Origin: Streptomyces melanogenes
GTDB taxonomy: Bacteria; Actinomycetota; Actinomycetes; Streptomycetales; Streptomycetaceae
Direction: 5' to 3'
NCBI RefSeq assembly: GCF_014649795.1
Contig: NZ_BMTS01000013.1
Span: 62,001 to 126,000, forward strand
Length of the DNA stretch: 64,000 nucleotides
The position numbers were made by a program, and so were the translations under genes. Each line of letters starts with the position of its first letter. The first letter of the stretch is position 1. Below, piece after piece: positions 49,260-57,688 of this stretch. The notes under the pieces are model-generated. The model was given only the letters and a program-made list of their open reading frames with translations, did not search any database and was not told the origin of the DNA.

Positions 49260-50171
49260 TCAGGCCGCTACGAGGTAGGAGAAGACGGATTCGAGCGACT
49301 CGTCGGACGGCGAGACGGTCAGCAGACGGATCCCGTGCGCCTTCGCGACCTGCGGGAGCAGCGTCGTGAACCGCCCGAAGTCGACCGCCTGGATGCGCAG
49401 CGCGCCTTCCTTGAGGTCGACCTCGATCCCGGCCGTCGAGGGGTCGGCGATCAGCGCGGCGGCGAGCGCGCGGTCGTCGCTGGAGCGGATCAGATAGCGG
49501 TGCGGGCGGTCGGTCATCAGCCGGCGGATCTTGCGGAAGTCACCGCTCGCCGCGTGCCGGCCGGCCACGATCACCTCGATGTGCGCGGCGAGCTGCTCGA
49601 CCTCTTCGAGGATGTGCGAGGAGAACAGGACGGTGCGGCCCTCGGCGCCCATCCGCCGCAGCAGGTCCATCAGCTGCATGCGCTGGCGCGGGTCCATGCC
49701 GTTGAAGGGCTCGTCGAGCAGCAGCACCGAAGGGTCGTGGACCAGCGCGGACGCCATCTTCACGCGCTGGCGCATGCCCTTGCTGTACGTCTGGATCTTG
49801 CGGTCCTGCGCGTACTCCATCTCGACCGTGGCGAGCGCCCGCTGGGCCTCCTTGGCGCCGAGTCCGTGCAGCTCGGCGTTGGCGACGACGAACTCGCGGC
49901 CGGTCAGGAAGTCGTACATCGCCTCCCGCTCGGGGACGATACCGATCTGCCGGTAGACGTCCTCGTTGCGCCAGATGGGGCGGCCGTCGAGCGTCACGCT
50001 TCCCGTCGAGGGGGCGAGGAAACCACCCATCATGTTGATGAGCGTGGACTTTCCGGCGCCGTTGGGGCCGAGCAGTCCGGTCACCCCGGGGCCGATCGAC
50101 ATGGTGACGTCGTTGACGGCCACCACGTTGCCGAACCAGCGCGAGGTGTGGTCGATGTCGATGGTGGTCAC
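49260..50171 (-). CDS. ABC exporter ATP-binding protein
   Basis: 303-residue nucleotide-binding subunit. Walker A is GLLGPNGAGKSTL, the signature motif is variant (YSKGMRQRVKMA), Walker B is VLLLDEPFNGMDP, and the switch is LFSSHILEEVE. A 90-residue C-terminal regulatory region follows. GTG at 50171 overlaps the upstream permease stop by 4 bp. It pairs with one or both permeases of the operon. Confidence 0.93.
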   Translation of the reverse strand: MTTIDIDHTSRWFGNVVAVNDVTMSIGPGVTGLLGPNGAGKSTLINMMGGFLAPSTGSVTLDGRPIWRNEDVYRQIGIVPEREAMYDFLTGREFVVANAELHGLGAKEAQRALATVEMEYAQDRKIQTYSKGMRQRVKMASALVHDPSVLLLDEPFNGMDPRQRMQLMDLLRRMGAEGRTVLFSSHILEEVEQLAAHIEVIVAGRHAASGDFRKIRRLMTDRPHRYLIRSSDDRALAAALIADPSTAGIEVDLKEGALRIQAVDFGRFTTLLPQVAKAHGIRLLTVSPSDESLESVFSYLVAA

Positions 50172-51085
50172 AGCCCGACCTTCCGGTAGCGGCGCATCAG
50201 GACGGCGTACGAGCCGGCGATCAGCGCGAGGACGACGAGCAGATACACCGTGCCGGCCCCGGCGCCCGGCCCCTCGCGGCCCGGGAAGGCCGACGTCGCG
50301 CCGAGGAAGGCGGTCTGCACCCCGTCGATGAGCGTGATGGGGGAGAAGAGCCCGAACCACTGGATGGACCCGGTGGACTGCTGGTCGAAGGCGACGCCCT
50401 GGACCGCGGAGACCGCCCCGTAGGAGATGGTCAGGACCGCGATGACGGCCGCGACGCCGAAGCCGCGGCGCGGGGTGAGCGCCGAGACCACCAGGCCGAT
50501 GCCGGCGAACAGGAGCGAGAGCAGTGCCACCGAGACCAGTCCCTGTGCGAACCCCTTGGTCTGGTCCGCGAAGTCGAGTTTGGCGAGCAGCGCGCCCACG
50601 TAGAGCACGACGAGCGGCGCCGCCGTGAGGATGAAGAGCGCCGAGGCCATCGCCGCGAACTTGGCAAGCACGTAGTCCACGCGCTCGATGGGCCGCGAGA
50701 AGTACAGCGGCACGGTGCGGAAGCGCAGGTCGCGCGAGACGGTCTGGGGGGCCTGCGCGGCGATGAAGAGGCCGATGACGGCCTGCATCAGGATCGCGTT
50801 GCGCGTGTAGTCCACCGGCAGGTCGTTGGCCTTGGTGGCGACGGCGACCGCGACCATGATGGCTGCGGGCAGGCACATCACCGCGAACAGCAGCATCGGC
50901 AGCACCTTGGACTTGGCGCTGCGGCCCAGTCCGTACGCCCCGCGCAGCGACTGCGAGAAGAGCGAGCGCCGTGCGTACGCCCGGCCCAGGCGCGGGCCGT
51001 CGTAGGTGCGGTAGCCGATGTTGTGGATCTGGGTCTGGGCGATCTGGTTCTGCGTCATCCGCGTCCCTGCGGCCTCAGCTGCCAT
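50168..51085 (-). CDS. ABC-2 exporter permease
   Basis: 305 residues with six TM helices and a soluble N-terminus (TQIHNIGYRTYDGPRLGRAY) common in this ABC-2 group. SRDLRFRTVPLYFSRPIERV is the cytoplasmic coupling segment. ATG at 51085 (GGAGG 8 nt upstream) overlaps the preceding ATPase gene by 11 bp; ATG at 51058 is also possible. It probably heterodimerises with the 242-residue permease. Confidence 0.88.
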   Translation of the reverse strand: MAAEAAGTRMTQNQIAQTQIHNIGYRTYDGPRLGRAYARRSLFSQSLRGAYGLGRSAKSKVLPMLLFAVMCLPAAIMVAVAVATKANDLPVDYTRNAILMQAVIGLFIAAQAPQTVSRDLRFRTVPLYFSRPIERVDYVLAKFAAMASALFILTAAPLVVLYVGALLAKLDFADQTKGFAQGLVSVALLSLLFAGIGLVVSALTPRRGFGVAAVIAVLTISYGAVSAVQGVAFDQQSTGSIQWFGLFSPITLIDGVQTAFLGATSAFPGREGPGAGAGTVYLLVVLALIAGSYAVLMRRYRKVGL

Positions 51086-52103
51086 GGCTGCCGCCTCCGT
51101 TCTGCTGTGCGGCGGCGGTCGCCGCCCAGGCGGCGGCGCGCTCGGAGACCGGCTCCGGGGCCTGCGCCGGGGTCTTGAAGACCTCCGCGATGTGGTGGCG
51201 GCGCTGCTCCATCCGTACGAGCCCGAGGCCGAGCCCGGCGACGGTGTCGCGCACCACGTCGTACGTCCGCTCGCCCGCGGCCTCCACGAGCAGGATGTGC
51301 CCGGCGCCCGGCAGGCCTTCCTCCACGCCCGCGTGGAGCGTGATGCCGGCCGCGAGCAGCGCGCCGCGCACGGCCTCGGTGCCGTCCGGGTGCGCGTCGG
51401 AGTCGGTGACCTCGACCGCGAGTGTGGTGGTGGTCTGGGTGAAGTCGCTGGTGGAGCTGGACCGCAGCAGCTTGCCGCCGTCGATGACCACTACGTGGTC
51501 ACAGGTGCGCTCCAGCTCTCCCAGGAGGTGCGAGGTGACCAGGACGGAGATGCCGAAGTCGGTGTGGATGCGGCGGATCAGACCGAGCATCTCGTCGCGG
51601 CCGACCGGGTCGAGCCCGTTGGTCGGCTCGTCGAGCAGGACCAGCTGGGGGTCGTGGACGAGCGCCTGGGCGAGCTTGACGCGCTGCTTCATGCCGGTCG
51701 AGTAGCCGCCGATCGGGCGGTACCGCTCCTCGTAGAGGCCGACGTGGCGCAGGGTGTCGGCGGTGCGCTCGCGGGCGGCGGTCACCGGGAGCCCCGACAT
51801 GCGCGCCATGTGCACGACGAACTCGGTGGCCGAGACGTCGGGCGGCAGGCAGTCGTGCTCCGGCATGTAGCCGACGCGCTCGCGGATCGCGCCGCCGCTG
51901 GTGGCGACGTCGAGGCCGAGCACCGCGGCGGTGCCCTCCGTGGCCGGGGAGAGGCCGAGGAGGATCTTGATCAACGTCGACTTGCCGGCTCCGTTGGCAC
52001 CCACCAGGCCGGTCACACCGGGCCCGATGTCCAAGGAGAGCCGGTCAAGCGCGGTCACCCGGGGGAACCGCTTGCTCAGGCTTTCGGTCGCGATCACATC
52101 CAC
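51075..52103 (-). CDS. ABC exporter ATP-binding protein
   Basis: 342 residues. Walker A GLVGANGAGKSTL, signature YSTGMKQRVKLA, Walker B LVLLDEPTNGLDP and the switch VTSHLLGELE are all intact. The C-terminal 100 residues form an extra domain ending in an Ala/Gln-rich tail. It is the first gene of the exporter operon. The GTG at 52103 has alternatives nearby (GTG 52097). Two ATPases in one operon suggest a heterodimeric motor or two half-transporters. Confidence 0.93.
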   Translation of the reverse strand: MDVIATESLSKRFPRVTALDRLSLDIGPGVTGLVGANGAGKSTLIKILLGLSPATEGTAAVLGLDVATSGGAIRERVGYMPEHDCLPPDVSATEFVVHMARMSGLPVTAARERTADTLRHVGLYEERYRPIGGYSTGMKQRVKLAQALVHDPQLVLLDEPTNGLDPVGRDEMLGLIRRIHTDFGISVLVTSHLLGELERTCDHVVVIDGGKLLRSSSTSDFTQTTTTLAVEVTDSDAHPDGTEAVRGALLAAGITLHAGVEEGLPGAGHILLVEAAGERTYDVVRDTVAGLGLGLVRMEQRRHHIAEVFKTPAQAPEPVSERAAAWAATAAAQQNGGGSHGS

Positions 52104-52246
52104 ACTTCGAAGGTAGTGGCGCAGGCCACACCAATCGTCAGACCAGGCGGCTGGATCCGTGTCCGACTCCAGAGGTACGGCCCCCTAGGTGGCCCCTACG
52201 GAAGAGGTACGGGCCCCTGAGAAACGCCCACCCGAGGGGGAACGGG

Positions 52247-52273
52247 TTTTCCACAACGCCCTCGTCGTCCACA
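52247..52273 (+). promoter_or_regulatory. Two DnaA-box-like 9-mers upstream of the M24 peptidase gene
   Basis: TTTTCCACA (52247-52255) and TCGTCCACA (52265-52273) lie 9 bp apart in the same orientation in the 263-bp spacer between divergent operons. Each differs from TTGTCCACA by one base. It is a weaker satellite of the main cluster 7 kb away. Confidence 0.5.
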
Positions 52274-52366
52274 GGTCGCCCCGGAACCCTTGACGTAGCC
52301 GCCGGGCATTGTCACATTCATCAGTGTCAAGTTACGCACGCGTACGGCGACAGGGGTGTGGGCGCG

Positions 52367-53215
52367 ATGCCAACGGCGGTCAGGACGGAATCCGACGCGC
52401 GGCTCAGCGGGTTCAGGGAAGTGCAGCGGCTCGCCTATGAGTGCGCGGAGGCCGTCGCGGCCCAGCTCAAGCCGGGCGTGACGGAGCGCGAGACGGCCCG
52501 GATGCAGCGGGAGTGGCTGCGCGAGCGCGGTGTGCGGGACTGGTTCCACCTGCCGTTCGCCTGGTTCGGGGACCGGACGGCGTTCGTGAACTTCCGCATC
52601 CCGCTCCAGTTCTTCCCCACCAACCGGAGGCTGGAGGCGGGGATGCCGTTCATCCTCGACATGGCGCCGGTCTACAAGGGCTTCACGGCCGACATCGGCT
52701 ACTCGGGCTGTCTGGGCCTCAACCCCGTGCACGACCGGCTCCTCGCCGATCTGGAGGCGCACCGCGAGCTGATCCTGCGCGAGGTCCGCGAGCGGCGGCC
52801 GCTGCGCGAGATCTACGAGGACGTGGACCGCCTCATGGTCCGCCAGGGCTACGCCAACCGGCACCGCGCGTATCCCTTCGGCGTGATCGCCCACAAGGTC
52901 GACCAGGTCAAGGAGCGCCGCTGGTCGCCGAACGTGTTCGGGTTCGGCACCCAGTCCCTCAAGGGCCTGGCGAGCGACGCGCTGCACGGCCACCGCGACG
53001 GCTGGTCGCCGCTGTGGAGCCCCTACAAGTTCTCCGACCACCCGCCCCGGCCGGGACTGTGGGCGGTCGAGCCGCACCTCGGGTTCCGGGGTACGGGCGC
53101 GAAGTTCGAGGAGATCCTGGTCGTCACCGACTCCAAGGACCCCGAGCAGAGCGCGTTCTGGCTGGACGACGATCTGCCGCATGTGCGGCGCTGGGCCGAG
53201 GAGAAGGCGGCGTGA
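52367..53215 (+). CDS. M24-family metallopeptidase-like protein
   Basis: 282 residues with the pita-bread fold of methionine aminopeptidase and prolidase. Metal-ligand positions can be matched: Asp pair in ILDMAPVYKGFTADIGY, His in HRAYPFGVIAHKV, Glu in WAVEPHLGF and Glu in GAKFEEILVV. It lacks the N-terminal domain of PepP. ATG at 52367 is supported by AGGGG 10 nt upstream; GTG at 52358 is an alternative. The stop overlaps the next gene by 4 bp (GTGA). Its position with a hydrolase-SDR and a PF10118 enzyme suggests a specialised lipid or xenobiotic pathway. Confidence 0.85.
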   Translation: MPTAVRTESDARLSGFREVQRLAYECAEAVAAQLKPGVTERETARMQREWLRERGVRDWFHLPFAWFGDRTAFVNFRIPLQFFPTNRRLEAGMPFILDMAPVYKGFTADIGYSGCLGLNPVHDRLLADLEAHRELILREVRERRPLREIYEDVDRLMVRQGYANRHRAYPFGVIAHKVDQVKERRWSPNVFGFGTQSLKGLASDALHGHRDGWSPLWSPYKFSDHPPRPGLWAVEPHLGFRGTGAKFEEILVVTDSKDPEQSAFWLDDDLPHVRRWAEEKAA

Positions 53216-54996
53216 GCGTGGGAGAGCCGACGGGCAACGGTATGGCGGGCGCGCGCGAGCGCTGGGTGCGCACGGGAGGGATCGAGCTGTGCGTCGCCGA
53301 ACTCGGCGACGTGGAGCAGCCCACCGTGGTGCTCGTGCACGGCTATCCGGACAGCAAGGAGGTCTGGTCGGAGGTCGCCGTCCGGCTGGCCGAGCGCTTC
53401 CACGTCGTGCTGTACGACGTACGGGGCCACGGCCGCTCGACCGCTCCGGCCCCGCTGCGCGGCGGCTTCACCCTGGAGAAGCTGACCGACGACTTCCTGG
53501 CAGTCGTCGACGCGGTGAGCCCGGACAGGCCGGTGCACCTGGTCGGCCACGACTGGGGTTCCGTACAGGCCTGGGAGTTCGCCACCGTCAAGCGCACCGA
53601 GGGCAAGATCGCCTCCTTCACCTCGATGTCCGGCCCGTCCCTCGACCACTTCGGGCACTGGATCAAGACCCGGATGACCCGCCCGACCCCCCGCCGGGTG
53701 GGCCAGTTGCTCGGCCAGGGCGCCAAGTCCTGGTACGTGTACATGCTGCATACCCCGGTCCTCCCCGAGCTCGCCTGGCGCGGCCCGCTCGGCAAGCGGT
53801 GGCCGAAGATCCTCGAACGCGTGGAGAAGGTCCCCTCCGGCGACTACCCGACCTCGTCCCTGCCCCAGGACGCGGCGCACGGCGCCTGGCTCTACCGGGA
53901 CAACGTCCGGGCCCGGCTGCGCCGCCCGCGCGCCGACGCGTACGCGCACGTGCCGGTGCAGCTGATCACGCCGACCGGCGACGCTTTCCTCTCCGAGCGG
54001 CTCTACGACGAACTGGAGCTCTGGGCACCCCAGTTGGTCCGCCACACCCTGCCCGCCAAGCACTGGGTGCCGCGCACCCGGCCCGACCGCCTGGCCGCCT
54101 GGATCACCGAGTTCATCACCGCCAACGAGGACGGCGTCGCGGCCCAGGACGCCGTGGCCACCGGCCCGTACGCGGACCGCTTCGGCGGCCAGCTGGTCCT
54201 GGTCACCGGCGCGGCCAGCGGCATCGGCCGGGCCACCGCCTTCGCGTTCGCGGAGGCCGGGGCGCGGATCGTCGCCGTGGACCGGGACGCGGAGGGGGCG
54301 GCCCGGACCGCCGACATGTCCCGGCTCATCGGCGCCCCCCAGGCCTGGGCCGAGACGGTCGACGTCAGCGACGAGCAGGCCATGGAGAAGCTCGCCGAGA
54401 AGGTCGCCGCCGAGTACGGCATCGTGGACGTCCTGGTGAACAACGCCGGGATCGGCCTCTCCGGCTCGTTCTTCGACACCACCTCCGAGGACTGGAAGAA
54501 GGTCCTCGACGTCAATCTGTGGGGCGTCATCCACGGCTGCCGGATCTTCGGCAAGCAGATGGCCGACCGCGGCCAGGGCGGCCACATCGTCAACACCGCC
54601 TCGGCCGCCGCCTACCAGCCCTCCAAGGCGCTGCCCGCCTACTCCACCACCAAGGCGGCGGTGCTGATGCTCAGCGAGTGCCTGCGCGCCGAACTGGCCG
54701 GGCAGGGCATCGGCGTCAGCGCCATCTGCCCCGGCTTCGTCAACACCAACATCACCTCCACCGCCCGCTTCGCCGGGGTCGACGAGACCGAGGAGAAGCG
54801 CCGTCAGAAGAAGTCCGCCCGGCTCTACGGCCTGCGCAACTACCCGCCGGAGAAGGTCGCCACGGCGATCCTGCGCGCGGTCGTGAAGAACCAGGCCGTG
54901 GTGCCCGTGACGCCCGAGGCCCGCGGCGCCCACCTCATGTCCCGCTTCACACCCCGCACCCTGCGCGCGATCGCCCGATTGGAGCCACCGCTGTGA
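53212..54996 (+). CDS. Alpha/beta hydrolase - short-chain dehydrogenase fusion (EphD-like)
   Basis: 594 residues in two enzymes. Residues about 18-300 are an epoxide-hydrolase-type alpha/beta hydrolase: VLVHGYPDS (oxyanion), nucleophile Asp in GHDWGSVQAW, acid in TPTGDAF and His in AKHWVPR. Residues about 320-590 are a classical SDR: TGAASGIGR (cofactor loop), NNAGIG, Ser in TASAAAY, and YSTTK carrying the catalytic Tyr/Lys. This fusion and length match mycobacterial EphD, implicated in oxidised mycolate metabolism. GTG at 53212 overlaps the M24 stop, and GAGGAG precedes it. The substrate here must differ since streptomycetes lack mycolates. Confidence 0.92.
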   Translation: MSVGEPTGNGMAGARERWVRTGGIELCVAELGDVEQPTVVLVHGYPDSKEVWSEVAVRLAERFHVVLYDVRGHGRSTAPAPLRGGFTLEKLTDDFLAVVDAVSPDRPVHLVGHDWGSVQAWEFATVKRTEGKIASFTSMSGPSLDHFGHWIKTRMTRPTPRRVGQLLGQGAKSWYVYMLHTPVLPELAWRGPLGKRWPKILERVEKVPSGDYPTSSLPQDAAHGAWLYRDNVRARLRRPRADAYAHVPVQLITPTGDAFLSERLYDELELWAPQLVRHTLPAKHWVPRTRPDRLAAWITEFITANEDGVAAQDAVATGPYADRFGGQLVLVTGAASGIGRATAFAFAEAGARIVAVDRDAEGAARTADMSRLIGAPQAWAETVDVSDEQAMEKLAEKVAAEYGIVDVLVNNAGIGLSGSFFDTTSEDWKKVLDVNLWGVIHGCRIFGKQMADRGQGGHIVNTASAAAYQPSKALPAYSTTKAAVLMLSECLRAELAGQGIGVSAICPGFVNTNITSTARFAGVDETEEKRRQKKSARLYGLRNYPPEKVATAILRAVVKNQAVVPVTPEARGAHLMSRFTPRTLRAIARLEPPL

Positions 54997-55922
54997 GCAC
55001 GGAGCGCCGGGAGGGCGCGACCCCCGAGCACTACCGGATCACCCCGCGGCGGGTCTCGTTCGACTGGCACGAGACCCCGCTGCACTGGATACCGGACGAG
55101 CCCACCGCCACCCATGTCATCAACGTCCTGCATCTGCTCCTTCCGGCGGGCGAGCGGTGGTTCGTGAAGGTCTTCAAGGAAGCCCTTCCGCTGGTCACGG
55201 ACCCGGTGCTGCTCAAGGACGTCAAGGGCTTCATGGGCCAGGAGGCCACCCACAGCGTCCAGCACGCCTATGTCCTCGACCACCTCGCCGAGCAGCGCCT
55301 CGACACCGCCGCCTACACCCGCCACGTCGACTTCCTCTTCGACAAACTCCTCGGTGAGCGGCCCCCGTTCGGCGCGCCGATACCGACCCAGGAGTGGCTG
55401 CGCTTCCGGCTCTCGCTGATCGCCGCGATCGAGCAGTTCACCGCGGTGCTGGGGGACTGGGTGCTGCACGCCGAGGCCCTCGACCGGGCCGGCTCGGACC
55501 CGATCATGCTCGACCTGCTGCGCTGGCACGGCGCCGAGGAGGTCGAGCACCGCGCCGTCGCCTTCGACATGTACCAGCACTGCGGCGGCGAGGGCCTGCC
55601 CCGCTACGCCCGCCGGGTGGAGGGCATGGTCGTGGTCGCCCCGGTGCTGCTCTGGCTGTGGGGTTGGGGTGCCTCCTATCTGATCCGCCACGACCCCCAG
55701 CTCGCCGGCCGGCTGCGCTATTCGCTGCGCGAGCACAACCGGGCGGTACGGCAGGAACTGCTGCCCAGCTGGAAGGAGCTCGGCGCGGCCATACCCCGCT
55801 ACTTCCGGCGGTCGTACCATCCCTCGCAGGAGGGCTCCCTGCGCAAGGCCGTCGAATATCTCGCGACCTCGCCGGCGGCCCGTGCGGCAGCGGGTGCGGT
55901 CGGCCGCGCCGCCCTGGGGTAG
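54993..55922 (+). CDS. PF10118-type metal-dependent hydrolase family protein
   Basis: 309 residues of a helical, putatively di-metal family. His/Glu-rich motifs line up as metal ligands: FMGQEATHSVQHAYV, LIAAIEQFTAVLG and WHGAEEVEHRAVAFDMYQH, a ferritin-like ExxH pattern. One hydrophobic segment, VVVAPVLLWLWGWGASYLI, may touch the membrane. GTG at 54993 overlaps the EphD-like stop by 4 bp. Ferritin-like di-iron oxygenase chemistry would suit the neighbouring epoxide hydrolase, but that is inference. Confidence 0.87.
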   Translation: MSTERREGATPEHYRITPRRVSFDWHETPLHWIPDEPTATHVINVLHLLLPAGERWFVKVFKEALPLVTDPVLLKDVKGFMGQEATHSVQHAYVLDHLAEQRLDTAAYTRHVDFLFDKLLGERPPFGAPIPTQEWLRFRLSLIAAIEQFTAVLGDWVLHAEALDRAGSDPIMLDLLRWHGAEEVEHRAVAFDMYQHCGGEGLPRYARRVEGMVVVAPVLLWLWGWGASYLIRHDPQLAGRLRYSLREHNRAVRQELLPSWKELGAAIPRYFRRSYHPSQEGSLRKAVEYLATSPAARAAAGAVGRAALG

Positions 55923-55933
55923 AGGGAGAAGGT

Positions 55934-56950
55934 TTGTCCGGGCAGCCAGCAACACAGCCATCGGCGGCGCCGGTCCAGTCACCGGCTCAGCAGGCGGTCC
56001 AGCCTGCGCCGCAGCAAGCGGTGCCACACTCCCTCCCCTCCTGCGAGTACCGCATCGAGGACCTGGCGCACGCGAGCGGCGCCACGGTCCGCACGATCCG
56101 CGCCTACCAGGACCGGGGCCTGCTGCCCAGGCCCGAGCGGCGCGGCCGGTCCAATGTCTACGGCGAGACCCATCTGGCCCGGCTGCGCCAGATCGCCGAT
56201 CTGCTCGACCGCGGTTACACCCTGGCCTCCATCAAGGAGCTCCTGGAGGCCTGGGACGCGGGCCGCGGCCTGGGTGGCGTCCTAGGCCTGGTCGCCGAGG
56301 TCAACGGGCCGTGGACCGACGAGGAGGCCGCCCGGATCTCCCGGGACGATCTCGACGCCACCTTCGGCGGCGAGCCCGACGACGAGGCCGTCGCCGAAGC
56401 GGTCGAACTGGGCATCCTGGAGCGCATCCCCGGCAACGACCGCGAGTTCCTGGTCCCCAGCCCGCAGGAGCTGGCGGTCGCCGCCGAGCTGCACGCGGCC
56501 GGGGTCCCCCTGGACGCCATCTCCGGGCATCTGCGCGAGCTGCGCGGCCAGGTGGAGCACATCGCCGCCCGCTTCCTCGACTTCACCACCGAGCACGTCT
56601 TCGCCCGCTATCTGGGCCACCGTCCGCCCACCGACGCGGAGGCCGCCGAGGCCGCCGGTCTTGTACGCCGGCTGCGGCCGCTCGCCCAGCAGACCGTCGA
56701 CGCCGAACTGGCCCGGGCCATGCGCCTGTTCGCCACCCGGCACCTCCAGCAGCATCTCGGCGCCACGGCACCGGCCGTCCCGGCCGCTCCCGATCCGAGG
56801 CCGGTCCCCCTGCCCGCGCACACGCTCCGGGCCGTACAGGATCTGGTCGGCCCGGAGAACGTCGCCGCGTTCATCTCCGCCGCGGCCGAACGGGAGGTCC
56901 AGTCGCGTACGTTGGACGCTCTCTCGGCCCGCCCGTTGTCCACAGAATAG
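55934..56950 (+). CDS. MerR-family transcriptional regulator (TTG start)
   Basis: 338 residues. A Gln/Pro/Ala-rich leader of 35 residues precedes a MerR HTH (YRIEDLAHASGATVRTIRAY), then a long C-terminal effector or dimer region. The only well-placed start is TTG at 55934, preceded by GGGAG 5 nt upstream; the next GTG (about 56022) has no ribosome site. It closes the M24-EphD-PF10118 operon 11 bp after the previous stop, and probably regulates it. The last codons overlap an exact DnaA box at 56936. Confidence 0.87.
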   Translation: MSGQPATQPSAAPVQSPAQQAVQPAPQQAVPHSLPSCEYRIEDLAHASGATVRTIRAYQDRGLLPRPERRGRSNVYGETHLARLRQIADLLDRGYTLASIKELLEAWDAGRGLGGVLGLVAEVNGPWTDEEAARISRDDLDATFGGEPDDEAVAEAVELGILERIPGNDREFLVPSPQELAVAAELHAAGVPLDAISGHLRELRGQVEHIAARFLDFTTEHVFARYLGHRPPTDAEAAEAAGLVRRLRPLAQQTVDAELARAMRLFATRHLQQHLGATAPAVPAAPDPRPVPLPAHTLRAVQDLVGPENVAAFISAAAEREVQSRTLDALSARPLSTE

Positions 56951-56989
56951 CCACAAGCCCTGTGGATAACCGCACTTGTCTGTGGATCA
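56936..56989. promoter_or_regulatory. DnaA-box cluster at the MerR gene end
   Basis: TTGTCCACA (56936-56944, +) is the preferred Streptomyces box, TTATCCACA (56961-56969, -) is exact, and TGATCCACA (56981-56989, -) is a near match; all fall within 54 bp. The first box overlaps the merR 3' end. The spacer between convergent genes is only 56 bp, so the boxes fill it entirely. Confidence 0.75.
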
Positions 56990-57006
56990 AACCTAACTGA
57001 CCGTCA

Positions 57007-57579
57007 TCACCGCGTGATTGCGGTCACTTTGGCGGCCTGGGCGGCACGCTGAGCGCGCTCGGGGTACTTGGCGGTGAAGAGCGCGGGCGCGGCGAACCCG
57101 GCGACCTGCATGGCTATCGCGGCGGTGCTGCCCAGCGACTCGGCATGGACGACGGCGAGCCCGACGGCGGTGACGGTGAAGGCGGCGGCCCAGGCGGCGG
57201 TCAGCACCACGTTGATGCGGAGGAACACCGGGTTGCCCCACACCTCGCGCGGCGCCTGCCGCTTGGCTATCCCGGTGGTGAAGGGCCGCCGGACGGCCAG
57301 CGTCGCCCAGGCCGTGAGGGCCAGCCACCCGGTGGCCAGCGCCCCGCCGCACTCCCGCAGCCCGCTGTCCGGCGCCGCGAAGGCCACCACGCTCAGCACC
57401 GCGAAGAAGGCGAGGGTGGACTGCTCCAGGATCAGCGAGTCGCCCGCCGCGCCGCGCTTGCGGTCGATGGAGAACAACCAGGCTCCCGCGGCGAGCGCGG
57501 CGACCGCGCCCCACTCCCAGTGCTCGCTGCCGACGGCGGCGAAGACGATCCACGGGATGAAACCGCGCAGGTAGTTCAT
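57007..57579 (-). CDS. Integral membrane protein (PadR-divergent)
   Basis: 190 residues with about five TM helices and few charged loops (SIDRKRGAAGD; KRQAPREVWGN). No named family is recognised. ATG at 57579 follows a G-rich ribosome site. It is divergent from padR, and overlapping promoters share the operator region, so repression by the PadR protein is likely. It could be an efflux-related or stress-related membrane protein; function unknown. Confidence 0.83.
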   Translation of the reverse strand: MNYLRGFIPWIVFAAVGSEHWEWGAVAALAAGAWLFSIDRKRGAAGDSLILEQSTLAFFAVLSVVAFAAPDSGLRECGGALATGWLALTAWATLAVRRPFTTGIAKRQAPREVWGNPVFLRINVVLTAAWAAAFTVTAVGLAVVHAESLGSTAAIAMQVAGFAAPALFTAKYPERAQRAAQAAKVTAITR

Positions 57580-57613
57580 GGGAGTCCCCCTTCATCGGGC
57601 TCTCGCCCGCTCC

Positions 57614-57676
57614 ACATTCCAACTTCGACATGTCAAAAGTAGAGGTTCCTGCATTGACGTGTCAAGAGTGGAATGT
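57614..57676. promoter_or_regulatory. Nested PadR operator and divergent promoters
   Basis: ACATTCCA (57614-57621) and TGGAATGT (57669-57676) are outer inverted repeats. Inside lie TCGACATGTCAA (57625-57636) and TTGACGTGTCAA (57654-57665), two related 12-bp dyads 29 bp apart. TTGACG-N16-TAAAGT would start padR mRNA almost at its ATG. On the other strand TTGACA-N18-TACTTT can serve the membrane gene. Both promoters are covered by the sites. Confidence 0.7.
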
Positions 57677-57688
57677 AAAGTGAGGGTC

